DNA of 8,768 nt from Chloroflexota bacterium (GCA_018725425.1 QLUL01000035.1:1-8768); one strand, 5' to 3'; counted from the first letter of the stretch, positions 1 through 6,026 are shown. Translations and numbers: made by a program. Notes: generated by a model from the letters alone, not told the origin.

Positions 1-711
1 TATCTCTTAAAAATACGAAGGGTTATTCAGAATGTTCATCGCGTACTGGCTGAAGGACGTTTCTTTGTGATGAATATCTCCCCCGTACTAGTTAGACGTT
101 CCAACCGAAACCAATCCTCGCAAAGAATTGCGGTCCCATTCGATATGCACAGAATATTCGTCGAAGAGGGGTATGATTTCATAGATGACATCATTTGGGA
201 AAAGCCTGAGGGAGCAGGCTGGGCCACTGGCCGCGGACGCCGGTTCGCGGCTGACAGAAATCCGTTGCAGTACAAACCAGTGCCAGTCACGGAATATGTG
301 CTTGTCTATCGCAAACGAACAGACAAGCTGATTGATTGGAATATTAGTGCACATCCTGACGACGAACTGGTTAAAGCATCGCGAATCGGGGAGGATTATG
401 AACGAACGAATGTCTGGAGAATCAAACCGACTTATGATGAGCGGCATCCTGCCATCTTTCCCATGGAATTGGCCGAAAAGGTTATCACTTACTACTCTTT
501 CAATGGCGATGTAGTGTTAGACCCTTTCGCTGGCATTGGCACAGCAGGCAAAGCGGCTGCTAAGACAGATAGGCGTTTTGTTTTGATTGAGCAGGAACCT
601 CACTATGTCGAAATCATGCGCGCAGAGGTCAAGTTGTGGCTAGGTGCAGCAGCCCGCGATATATTGACTATCAACTGCGCACCTATTGATGTCTCGGATA
701 TATTGTTCTAG
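1..711 (+). CDS. DNA methyltransferase of a restriction-modification system, C-terminal part (5' end outside window)
   Basis: Transfers a methyl group from S-adenosylmethionine to an exocyclic amino group in DNA (N4-cytosine or N6-adenine), protecting sites from the partner nuclease. The frame is open to base 1 and reads like the family there ([15 protein letters not shown]), so the ATG at 67 is internal and the gene is cut by the window edge. About 236 residues are visible. The SAM-binding motif [14 protein letters not shown] (about 520-558), lies near the C-terminus, preceded by VWRIKP and [14 protein letters not shown]. That order, with motif I after the target region, marks the beta-class amino-methyltransferases; the DPPY-type catalytic motif IV must lie upstream of base 1. 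The stop TAG at 709-711 overlaps the ribosome binding site of the endonuclease reading frame, so the two genes form one operon. The methylated base and the recognition sequence cannot be read here. Class assignment is solid; specificity is not. Confidence 0.9.
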   Translation, partial: YLLKIRRVIQNVHRVLAEGRFFVMNISPVLVRRSNRNQSSQRIAVPFDMHRIFVEEGYDFIDDIIWEKPEGAGWATGRGRRFAADRNPLQYKPVPVTEYVLVYRKRTDKLIDWNISAHPDDELVKASRIGEDYERTNVWRIKPTYDERHPAIFPMELAEKVITYYSFNGDVVLDPFAGIGTAGKAAAKTDRRFVLIEQEPHYVEIMRAEVKLWLGAAARDILTINCAPIDVSDILF

Positions 712-766
712 GAAGTGGCGATGACTGGCAGCCCAAAAAAAGAGAATACACAACCTGAGCGAACTT
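710..766 (+). other. Probable original start region of the endonuclease, put out of frame by a 7-A run
   Basis: AGGAAG (710-715) stands five bases before an ATG at 721, a far better initiation site than the one at 767. Read as it stands, the ATG at 721 leaves the endonuclease frame and ends after about 37 codons. If the A run at 735-741 had six As instead of seven, the reading would be MTGSPKKRIHNLSEL followed directly by MSPTAVELL of the endonuclease. The main frame itself is open from 725, just after a TGA at 722-724, and has no better ATG than 767. This suggests a one-base insertion, a slippage-prone switch or an assembly error. Confidence 0.6.
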
Positions 767-1726
767 ATGTCACCGACTGCTGTGGAATTGCTTTCCGCCA
801 GCGGCGGCAAATTGGTGCAGCAAATAGGCATTGAAGTCGTCCGGGATGTGGTGCACGATGTGCTGACGGGCAAGAATCTGCGAGATTCAACCGAGGCTAT
901 AACACGCCGTCGCATTGCTGCGCTGAACCTTGCCACGGTGGAAATGTTTATGAAGGGAACTGCAACTTCAGCGAAATTCGTGCAGAATCTACCACAACTT
1001 GCATCCAAAATCTTGCAACGCAAAAGAGTCACCAAATCAGAGCGTTGGCTTGCCCAATGGGCTCTGGGTTTGACGGACAAGGCTTTCCAGAATGTACTTC
1101 GAGATGATCCCTCAGCCTTAATCGGCTATCGAGAACAGTACGTCAGGAACTGTCAGGAAGTGATTGCGGAGTGCGAACGCGAATATGGCGAGTTGTCTGG
1201 TGTCTTGGAACTTGACTCAGGTGTCAAGGCAGAAATCAACTGGCTTTTCCTTGTCTACCTGCTCAACACCGTTGGATCTCAGGCATTGACAATTCGGGGT
1301 TCGGAGAAATCAGCCTATGGCAAACTCTTTGAAAAACTTGTTCTGGGATCGCTCCTGGATATTTTGGGGTTCAAACACGTGTCACCGGAACATCCAGGCC
1401 CATTTCATCAAGTATTCTGGCTGGCATCTCAGGGCGAGCGACGTGAGAGCGATGCCACATTGCTCTATCAGGCTGGCAAGGGCGTACGTTTTGACATCGG
1501 ATTTATCGGAAGAGGCAACCCCGAAATCTCTTTGGACAAAGTAAGCCGGTTCGAGCGGGAAATATCGTTAGGAAGTTCCAAGTGGTATATGGGAACGATT
1601 ATCATCGTAGACCGCATAGGGACCAACAGCCGAATTGAACGGCTGGCGAAAGACATTGGAGGTACTGTTATGAGGTACTGTTATTCAGATGAGTATGGGA
1701 TATTGGCCCCAGCAGATAGCACGTGA
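767..1726 (+). CDS. Type II restriction endonuclease, CfrBI-like, probably truncated at both ends by frame disruptions
   Basis: Predicted to cut DNA at the site protected by the upstream methyltransferase. The 319 residues contain a conserved-looking N-terminus (SGGKLVQQIGIEVVRDVVHDVL, shown here in part at residues 12-33), a helical middle, and a likely nuclease core. The core carries acidic and basic residues in ESDATLLY (227-234), RFDIGF (241-246) and ISLDKVSRFERE (254-265), plausible PD-(D/E)XK-type ligands (D229 or D243, E253, K258). The overall pattern, and the position next to an amino-methyltransferase, resemble the CfrBI restriction family, recognised from memory rather than by search. 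The ATG at 767 has only a weak upstream GAG. The better start at 721 is separated from this frame by the 7-A run. At the other end, a 13-bp tandem duplication replaces an expected 58-residue tail with an 18-residue one after GGTV (298-301). Undoing both changes gives 374 residues. Activity is doubtful; phase variation remains possible. Confidence 0.72.
   Translation: MSPTAVELLSASGGKLVQQIGIEVVRDVVHDVLTGKNLRDSTEAITRRRIAALNLATVEMFMKGTATSAKFVQNLPQLASKILQRKRVTKSERWLAQWALGLTDKAFQNVLRDDPSALIGYREQYVRNCQEVIAECEREYGELSGVLELDSGVKAEINWLFLVYLLNTVGSQALTIRGSEKSAYGKLFEKLVLGSLLDILGFKHVSPEHPGPFHQVFWLASQGERRESDATLLYQAGKGVRFDIGFIGRGNPEISLDKVSRFEREISLGSSKWYMGTIIIVDRIGTNSRIERLAKDIGGTVMRYCYSDEYGILAPADST
1659..1684 (+). 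repeat. Perfect 13-bp tandem duplication in the endonuclease 3' end
   Basis: GAGGTACTGTTAT occurs at 1659-1671 and again, with no gap, at 1672-1684. Thirteen is not a multiple of three, so the second copy shifts the frame. With one copy removed, codon 1670-1671+1685 becomes ATT, and the endonuclease frame runs on through CAG ATG AGT into the 1689-1859 frame. This is a typical product of slipped-strand replication. Confidence 0.95.
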
Positions 1727-1859
1727 ACTCGACAGAGCATTGGGTTACAAACACGAATTGGCAAATATGAAACAATCCAAAATCGGAGCATACCTTAGAG
1801 CCAAGTTAAGCAAAGTGCCTTTAGAAGAGCTTATCGGACTTGGCAGTAAATCAAATTGA
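1689..1859 (+). pseudogene. Detached C-terminal segment of the endonuclease (56 codons)
   Basis: This short frame begins ATG AGT ATG inside the end of the 767-1726 frame and ends with TGA at 1857-1859. It would encode 56 residues starting MSMGYWPQQIARELDRALGY, followed by an amphipathic helical stretch (KIGAYLRAKLSKVPLEELI). It has no convincing Shine-Dalgarno sequence at normal spacing; a GAGG at 1672-1675 is 13 bases away. It joins the endonuclease exactly in frame when one copy of the 13-bp duplication is removed, giving GGTVIQMSMGYW, a natural strand-turn-helix continuation. The best reading is that it is the severed tail of the nuclease rather than an independent gene. An independent small DNA-binding or controller protein is the less likely alternative. 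Confidence 0.7.
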
Positions 1860-1981
1860 TAGAGACCCTCTACAACACATAGTAGCATGTTTGCACATCG
1901 GGCCAAAGCTACTTATTTGACAAAATGAGGGGGGACCCCAACAAGGCGCTGTTACATAATACGAAGCCGCGCGGAGTCTTG
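1860..1981. other. Intergenic region between the restriction-modification locus and the aminomutase operon; no gene seen
   Basis: No frame with both a start and a ribosome binding site is visible on either strand. A weak possible hairpin pairs AGTAGC (1881-1886) with GCTACT (1908-1913), enclosing a smaller ATGT/ACAT pair, but it lacks a T tract and is not a convincing terminator. A TTGACA at 1917-1922 has no matching -10 box at 16-18 bases. Confidence 0.6.
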
Positions 1982-2020
1982 AAAAAGGGGTAGGGGTCGG
2001 ATTAATCCGACCCCTACCCC
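1982..2020 (-). terminator. Intrinsic terminator of the aminomutase-ligase-acetyltransferase operon
   Basis: On the minus strand a perfect 17-bp inverted repeat with no unpaired centre (1987-2020) is followed directly by TTTTTC (1986-1981). GC-rich arms followed by a T tract are the standard rho-independent signal. The acetyltransferase stop codon (2014-2016) sits within the arm, so translation and termination are packed together. On the plus strand the hairpin is followed by TGATTTAATT, a poorer T tract, so termination is expected mainly on the minus strand. The stem is an extended copy of the dispersed GGGTCGGAT palindrome seen elsewhere in the window. Confidence 0.8.
1987..2020. repeat. 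Dispersed palindrome, copy 1 (longest, perfect)
   Basis: The arms are GGGGTAGGGGTCGGATT and its exact reverse complement, 17 bases each. The core, GGGTCGGAT, one variable centre pair, ATCCGACCC, then CTAC, is shared with copies at 5890-5915 and 6085-6110. Three copies within 4.1 kb point to a high-copy REP- or MITE-like element of the genome, here used as a terminator stem. Confidence 0.85.
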
Positions 2021-2505
2021 TGATTTAATTTCAGCCGCTTTTGTAATATTATTTTAGCATCTCCGGGGGCATAGAAGTCAGGGATGCGGGCAACTATTTC
2101 GTAGCCATGACCAATGTGAAAGCGTCTGGTCGCCTCATATGCCGGTGTGGATGATGTCTCAATGATAGCCAGCCTACCCTTAGCCCTGATAATCTCCCTC
2201 TCGGCGGACTCCATCAGCATGCTGCCTATGCCCTGTCCTCGCTTTTCCTGAGCGACCGCCTCCCAGTAGAGGTCCCAAGTCCCTTCAGTCAACGCCGCAG
2301 GCCCGTAGCAAATGTAACCCGCTACCGCTGAGTCATCCTCAGCAACGAGGATGTGATAACCTGAACCGAGGGGGTTCCCAAGGTAGCTATCAATTACTTC
2401 CTCAGCTACCACTACCTCGGACGGCTTGAACTCGGGCGTATTCCGCAGTATTTTCACCAGGACTGGTTTATCTTCTTTTAACATGTGGCGGATCTTGATT
2501 GTCAT
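2014..2505 (-). CDS. GNAT-family N-acetyltransferase
   Basis: Transfers an acyl group, usually acetyl from acetyl-CoA, to an amino group of a small molecule or protein. The 163-residue length is typical of a single GNAT domain. The cofactor-binding motif A is clear: a strand WEAVAQ (81-86) followed by the pyrophosphate loop EKRGQGIGSML (87-97, pattern R-G-Q-G-I-G). A later strand, LAIIETS (112-118), and a helix with YEATRRFHIGHGYE (123-136) form the usual C-terminal half. It is the last gene of the operon, 26 bases after the second ligase, with AGGAA a few bases before the ATG at 2505. It is clearly shorter than the AblB acetyltransferase that makes N-epsilon-acetyl-beta-lysine, but its place behind a lysine aminomutase suggests acetylation of beta-lysine or a product derived from it. 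The substrate is inferred from context only. Confidence 0.88.
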   Translation of the reverse strand: MTIKIRHMLKEDKPVLVKILRNTPEFKPSEVVVAEEVIDSYLGNPLGSGYHILVAEDDSAVAGYICYGPAALTEGTWDLYWEAVAQEKRGQGIGSMLMESAEREIIRAKGRLAIIETSSTPAYEATRRFHIGHGYEIVARIPDFYAPGDAKIILQKRLKLNQG

Positions 2506-2531
2506 TGCTATTTCCTATTATAGCTATGCTG

Positions 2532-3524
2532 TTATGTCCTCTCAAGAGCCATTTGCACAATTTTCTCAATGAATTGAGTGTAGGTCATCCCGTTTGCTTC
2601 CGCCTGCAGTACCGCTCCGGAGCCTGGAGAGATATCGGGGTTGGGATTCACCTCGATAACCTTTAGCTCTCCATCTTCACTCATCCGCATGTCCACTCGG
2701 GCATAGCCTTTGCCACCGAGCAGTTTAAAAGCTACCCTAGCTGTCTCCACAATACGATTTTGCTCTTCAGCCAGAAGGTCTGCCGGACAGATTGACTTGG
2801 TGCCTTGAAAGTACAGGCTATCAGGCTCCCACTTGGCAGCAAAGGTGAGAATTCGGGGCATTCCGGAAGGCAAGGAGTAGGCTATTTCGGACACCGGGAG
2901 AACGGTGCACTCGGAGTTACCAAGAACGGTAGCGTTAAACTCCCGTCCATCGACGAACTCCTCGACCAGGGCATCTCCACCGTAACAGTGGCTCACCAGT
3001 GCGACCTGACTTTCCAGAGCGGCAAAATCATGAACCACGCTCCCCGGCGACAGGCCATGACTGGCATCCTCACAGCGAGGCTTGACTATACAGGGATAGC
3101 CCAGCCTGTACAGGTGTAGTGTTTGGGGATGCAGCAACTGAAAGTCTGGCGTCTGGATTCCAGCCGCTTTGAGCATTACCTTCGCCTTAGCTTTATCCAG
3201 GGCCAGCTCCAGCATTGAGCTTGTACAGCCGCTACAGCGTACGCCTGTTGGCGATAGAATTTTCGGCACCAGGGCTTCAGTCTCAGGATAGCCACAGAAT
3301 CCTTCGAAAAGATTAAACACCAAGTCCGTATCGAGGTCTCTCAATATCCTTTTAGCTCGCTCAAGCGGCGGCAGCAGCGGAACTCGAATGACATCAAAGT
3401 CAAGCTGACGCAAAGCCCAGTGCACCGCCTCCACTGCATCAAGAACACCGAGCACCGCTTTTTCTTCCCCAACATCGCCATAGCGTGAAGGATATGGTTC
3501 GTTGTAGACGATGGCTACACGCAT
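2532..3524 (-). CDS. ATP-grasp amino-acid ligase, D-Ala-D-Ala ligase-like (second of two)
   Basis: Predicted to activate a carboxylate as an acyl phosphate with ATP and join it to an amine, forming a peptide-type bond. It has 330 residues from the ATG at 3524. A GTG at 3578 would add 18 residues but lies inside the preceding gene's hairpin region, and the usual first strand begins at MRVAIVY. Visible Ddl-superfamily motifs in order are FNLFEG (70-75), D110-K111, the ATP-binding lysine and loop KPRCEDASHGL (148-158), EEFVDGREFN (188-197), ARVDMR (275-280), and the metal/phosphate motif EVNPNPDISPGSG (291-303). The GG-S-E motif near the N-terminus of true D-Ala-D-Ala ligases is absent, so cell-wall dipeptide synthesis is unlikely. 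It overlaps the upstream ligase by 10 bases, implying translational coupling. Specificity is unknown; a beta-lysine- or amino-acid-joining role is inferred from the neighbours. Confidence 0.87.
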   Translation of the reverse strand: MRVAIVYNEPYPSRYGDVGEEKAVLGVLDAVEAVHWALRQLDFDVIRVPLLPPLERAKRILRDLDTDLVFNLFEGFCGYPETEALVPKILSPTGVRCSGCTSSMLELALDKAKAKVMLKAAGIQTPDFQLLHPQTLHLYRLGYPCIVKPRCEDASHGLSPGSVVHDFAALESQVALVSHCYGGDALVEEFVDGREFNATVLGNSECTVLPVSEIAYSLPSGMPRILTFAAKWEPDSLYFQGTKSICPADLLAEEQNRIVETARVAFKLLGGKGYARVDMRMSEDGELKVIEVNPNPDISPGSGAVLQAEANGMTYTQFIEKIVQMALERT

Positions 3525-4573
3525 ACCTTTATCGTGTCCGTGATACGTTGTCCGTGTCCGGCCACGGATCCCGGACACGGATCCCGGTCATGCGGGTACC
3601 TCTCAAGGGCGGCATTCAGCACCTCGGCTATAAGTTCTTTATGAGTCCATCCAAGCTCTCTTGCCATAATGACCAGATCGCTGTGGGTACCAAGTCCAGG
3701 CAGAGGGTTTATTTCCAGAAAGTACGGCACTCCCTCGTGACTGACTCTGAAGTCCAGCCGGGCAAAGTCACGGCACCCCAGAGCCCTAAAAGCATTGAGA
3801 CCAGATGCCTCCAGATTCTGCAAAACCTTACTCTCGAGGCGGGCGGGGCACTCATACTCAACCAGGTCCAGGTAATCTCGTTTTACCTCAAGGGAGTAGA
3901 TAAAATAACCGTCCCTTCTTTTGGGAAGTATGCGCATCATGCCCAGCACTTTAGGTGGGGAGTTGCCTGTGATTCCCAAGGTGACCTCGTCACCCATGAT
4001 GAACTCTTCCATCATCACCTGCTGCTGATATTTCTCCAGTAACGTCCCTATTACCTCAATCGCTTGTTTAGAGTCTTCCACCACTGAAGTGAGACGGATT
4101 CCCTTGCTCGAGCCTTCATACGCCGGCTTGACAATGGCGGGGAAAGGGAAACCATCCATCTCATAAAGCTCTTCTCTCGCATTGACTGCACGCCACTTCG
4201 GGGTGCGCACTCCTGCCGATGCAACCAGCTTTTTGGTTAGCGGTTTGTCCAGGCATAGGGCAAGACATTGCGGGTCTGAACCCGAATAGGGAATATCCAG
4301 CATCTCCAATATTGAAGGCACCTGGGCTTCGCGACTGCGGTAGTTGCCTCGCCCCTCGGCGATGTTAAAAACGAAATCCATCTTCTCACGAAGAATATTT
4401 TCCAAGAACTCCTTGCCACCACCAAGCATCACTACCGTGTGTCCTTCGGCTTCAAGAGACGCTGCTATGAGCCCCACGGTCTCCGGAGAGTCATATTCCT
4501 CAAGAGCGTCATCGCAGCCAGCTTGCCGTAATGGCATTGTTTCCTTAAGATCGTACGATAACCCTATCCGCAT
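3515..4573 (-). CDS. ATP-grasp amino-acid ligase, D-Ala-D-Ala ligase-like (first of two)
   Basis: An ATP-dependent carboxylate-amine ligase of the Ddl superfamily, 352 residues. The start is secure: AGGAG (4584-4580) lies six bases before the ATG at 4573. Motifs in order are FNIAEG (69-74), YSGS (96-99), D109-K110, the ATP lysine and glycine loop VKPAYEGSSKGI (148-159), EEF (189-191), MGDEVTLG (193-200), ARLDFR (271-276) and EINPLPGLG (287-295). R272, D274, E287, N289 and G293 correspond to the arginine, metal ligands and glycine of the Ddl active site. The N-terminal GG-S-E motif is missing, so the substrate probably differs from D-alanine. It is only distantly similar to the second ligase, which has EDASHG where this has EGSSKG, so the two are unlikely to be recent duplicates and may act on successive substrates. 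The first 29 bases overlap the aminomutase end, and the last about 25 residues are a non-family tail over a repeat-rich region. Confidence 0.88.
   Translation of the reverse strand: MRIGLSYDLKETMPLRQAGCDDALEEYDSPETVGLIAASLEAEGHTVVMLGGGKEFLENILREKMDFVFNIAEGRGNYRSREAQVPSILEMLDIPYSGSDPQCLALCLDKPLTKKLVASAGVRTPKWRAVNAREELYEMDGFPFPAIVKPAYEGSSKGIRLTSVVEDSKQAIEVIGTLLEKYQQQVMMEEFIMGDEVTLGITGNSPPKVLGMMRILPKRRDGYFIYSLEVKRDYLDLVEYECPARLESKVLQNLEASGLNAFRALGCRDFARLDFRVSHEGVPYFLEINPLPGLGTHSDLVIMARELGWTHKELIAEVLNAALERYPHDRDPCPGSVAGHGQRITDTIKVCV
3551..3588. repeat. Hairpin plus 13-bp direct repeats at the junction of the two ligase genes
   Basis: TCCGTGTCCGG (3551-3561) pairs perfectly with CCGGACACGGA (3571-3581) across a nine-base loop. 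In addition, CACGGATCCCGG is repeated at 3563-3574 and 3576-3587 with a 13-base offset. In the minus-strand message the hairpin lies 26 bases before the ATG of the second ligase, close enough to affect its translation or RNA stability. The region codes for the low-conservation tail of the first ligase. Confidence 0.85.
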
Positions 4574-5936
4574 CTGGAGCTCCTTTGGTTAGGCTGTTAG
4601 GCTGAAGACTGTTAGTAGCGAGCGCCATAAATGTCGCCCCTACAGCCTTCACCGGGTTGCGGTAGTGGAATATACGGCCCTGGTAGTTTCTCAGCACGAG
4701 CTCATCTTCAGTCTTTGCCAGCACATAATTTGGCTGAAGGGGCACCTTGCCACCACCCTGTGGCAGGTCTACCACAAAGGTAGGGATTGCCAACCCCGAT
4801 GTGCGCCCCCGCATTCCCTCAATTATCTTTATGCCAACCTCTACAGGTGTGCGCAGGTGCTCGGTGCCCTGTACCTCATCACACTGAAAGAGATAGTAAG
4901 GGCGTACCTTTATCTTAAGCAGTCCCTGACATAGTTCTATCTGTGCCTCAACAGTATCATTTACACCGCGCAGCAGGACGGATTGGTTGTTTATCGGAAC
5001 GCCACTCCGCACCAGACGGTCGCAGGCTTCGGCAGATTGCGGAGTTATTTCTCGGACGTGGTTAAACTGGGTGTTAAGCCATATCGGCCCATAATTAGCC
5101 AGCATGGCACACAGCTCATCATCTATACGCTGTGGTAGTACTACAGGGAACCTGGTACCGATACGAATAATTTCGACGTGTCGTAGGGCTGTTATCCGGG
5201 AAATGATATTCTCCAGGTGGCGGGTAGAAAGTGTAAGGGGATCACCACCGGAGATTATGACATCCCTGATGCCCTTATGCTGGCGTATATAGTCTAGCAT
5301 AGCTTCGACTTCGCTTGGAGTACGCACCCAGCCGCCATTTCCCCACTCTCTTTTGCGGGTGCAGTGACGGCAGAGCATGGGACAGATATCAGTAAGAACC
5401 ATCAGTACCCGGTCAGGATAGCGATGCACCAGTCCCGGGACAACAGAGCTTCTTTTTTCGGCCAGCGGGTCTTCTATGCCTATGCTGGCTAAAGCAATTT
5501 CTTCAAAAGAAGGTATAGCTTGTTTTTTGATAGGATCGTCCGGTTCATAGGGGTTCATTAATGACAAGTAGTGAGGTGTTATTGAGAGGGGGTAACGCAT
5601 GGTTACTAGCTTGACTTCCGCCTGCTGTTCGGGGGATAAAGGGACAAATTGAGCTAGTTGCTCAACAGTGGTAATTCTATTGCGAAACTGCCATTTCCAG
5701 TCATTCCAGATACTGTCTGAGATATGACCGAAAATCCTGTATCTGTTTGTGGCCGTTCTACTTGCCGGATAAATCCGGCCACTACTTGGGGGTTTATCAT
5801 CCAGATCACCAGACGTGCTGGATTGCCCTGGCGGTTCTTCTTGTGGTTCGTTTCTATGGTCGAGTTTAGTCGCACGTTTCTCCGATTTAAGGGTCGGATG
5901 AATCCGACCCCTACTGGTAGCTACCGCTGTTTTCAC
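4545..5936 (-). CDS. kamA: Lysine 2,3-aminomutase-type radical-SAM enzyme
   Basis: Predicted to interconvert L-lysine and beta-lysine using S-adenosylmethionine, a [4Fe-4S] cluster and PLP. From the GTG at 5936 (AGGAGG at 5952-5947, spacing 10) it has 463 residues, against about 416 in Clostridium subterminale KAM; a TTG at 5975 is less likely. The cluster cysteines are in CPMLCRHC (C185, C189, C192), followed by SGGDPL (229-234). The PLP lysine is K397 in PQGGGKVP. D353 (QCDEVQG) and D390 (FVVDLP) match KAM D293 and D330, which grip the lysine side-chain amine. All three spacings from the first cysteine are identical to KAM, favouring lysine over glutamate as substrate. The structural zinc cysteines of KAM (268, 375, 377, 380) appear absent (T328, T435, M437, A440). 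The first about 65 residues are a proline- and glycine-rich extension containing two translated palindrome copies. First gene of the operon; overlaps the next by 29 bases. Confidence 0.9.
   Translation of the reverse strand: MKTAVATSRGRIHPTLKSEKRATKLDHRNEPQEEPPGQSSTSGDLDDKPPSSGRIYPASRTATNRYRIFGHISDSIWNDWKWQFRNRITTVEQLAQFVPLSPEQQAEVKLVTMRYPLSITPHYLSLMNPYEPDDPIKKQAIPSFEEIALASIGIEDPLAEKRSSVVPGLVHRYPDRVLMVLTDICPMLCRHCTRKREWGNGGWVRTPSEVEAMLDYIRQHKGIRDVIISGGDPLTLSTRHLENIISRITALRHVEIIRIGTRFPVVLPQRIDDELCAMLANYGPIWLNTQFNHVREITPQSAEACDRLVRSGVPINNQSVLLRGVNDTVEAQIELCQGLLKIKVRPYYLFQCDEVQGTEHLRTPVEVGIKIIEGMRGRTSGLAIPTFVVDLPQGGGKVPLQPNYVLAKTEDELVLRNYQGRIFHYRNPVKAVGATFMALATNSLQPNSLTKGAPDADRVIVRS
5764..5779. 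repeat. Degenerate dispersed palindrome inside the aminomutase gene
   Basis: GCCGGAT and ATCCGGC flank a two-base centre. The sequence resembles the GGGTCGGAT palindrome and, read with the gene, encodes SGRIYPAS (residues 52-59 from the GTG start). That closely matches RGRIHPT encoded by copy 2, so it is probably an old, drifted copy. Confidence 0.55.
5890..5915. repeat. Dispersed palindrome, copy 2, translated in the aminomutase N-terminus
   Basis: A 26-base sequence identical to 6085-6110. Nine-base arms GGGTCGGAT/ATCCGACCC enclose a GA centre, with CTACT on the right. On the minus strand it lies in frame 22 bases after the GTG start and encodes RGRIHPTL (about residues 9-16). It adds codons without a stop, as palindromic elements inside rickettsial genes do. 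Confidence 0.9.
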
Positions 5937-5946
5937 TTTGTTGCTT

Positions 5947-5952
5947 CCTCCT
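5947..5952 (-). promoter_or_regulatory. Shine-Dalgarno that fixes the aminomutase start at GTG 5936
   Basis: AGGAGG on the minus strand, ten bases before the GTG at 5936. The upstream TTG (5975) would place this sequence inside the coding region and has no ribosome binding site of its own. No ATG occurs in frame until far into the conserved enzyme. Confidence 0.8.
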
Positions 5953-5968
5953 AAATTAAATTCAAAAC

Positions 5969-5998
5969 TTGACAAATACCCGATGTTGTAGTTATAAT
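5969..5998 (+). promoter_or_regulatory. Consensus sigma-70-type promoter for the winged-helix regulator and transporter
   Basis: TTGACA (5969-5974) and TATAAT (5993-5998) are both perfect, 18 bases apart. Transcription would start near 6005, giving a leader of about 134 bases before the ATG at 6139. The leader contains palindrome copy 3. The promoter overlaps the leader of the opposite aminomutase message. Confidence 0.85.
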
Positions 5999-6000
5999 TT

Positions 6001-6010
6001 TAGTATACTA
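6001..6010. promoter_or_regulatory. Palindrome TAGTATACTA at the plus-strand start point, possible operator half
   Basis: A perfect ten-base palindrome three bases after the plus-strand -10 box, covering the predicted start point. Its position suits repressor binding. The AT-rich setting makes chance occurrence possible. Confidence 0.35.
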
Positions 6011-6026
6011 TTTCCAGATGTATAAT

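Noticed and set aside
67..711. Taking the ATG at 67 as the start of the methyltransferase
   Set aside because: The frame is open to base 1 and the upstream residues match the family pattern, so the gene is truncated by the window rather than starting at 67.
1917..1960. Promoter starting with TTGACA at 1917
   Set aside because: The only -10-like sequence, CATAAT at 1955, is 32 bases away.
2532..3578. GTG at 3578 as start of the second ligase
   Set aside because: It would add 18 residues (GRTRTTYHG type) with no family character, lies inside the hairpin, and the typical first strand begins at the ATG at 3524.
3485..4042. Long open frame on the plus strand opposite the ligases (and similar frames at 640-1080, 6051-6461, 8234-8599)
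   Set aside because: These frames lie antisense to well-supported genes, have no family-like sequence or ribosome binding site, and are explained by codon composition.
2532..4573. Ordinary cell-wall D-alanine-D-alanine ligases
   Set aside because: Two copies in tandem, missing N-terminal GG-S-E motif, and a non-cell-wall neighbourhood argue against it, although the fold is shared.
4545..5936. Glutamate 2,3-aminomutase or EpmB (EF-P modification) instead of lysine 2,3-aminomutase
   Set aside because: Both lysine-binding aspartates are present at KAM spacing, unlike glutamate aminomutase, and the protein is much longer than EpmB with no EpmA nearby.
4545..5975. TTG at 5975 as start of the aminomutase
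   Set aside because: The AGGAGG at 5952-5947 would be inside the gene; the GTG at 5936 is correctly spaced from it.
6021..6026. A third TATAAT on the plus strand as an additional promoter
   Set aside because: No -35-like sequence lies 16-18 bases upstream; it is probably chance in an AT-rich region.
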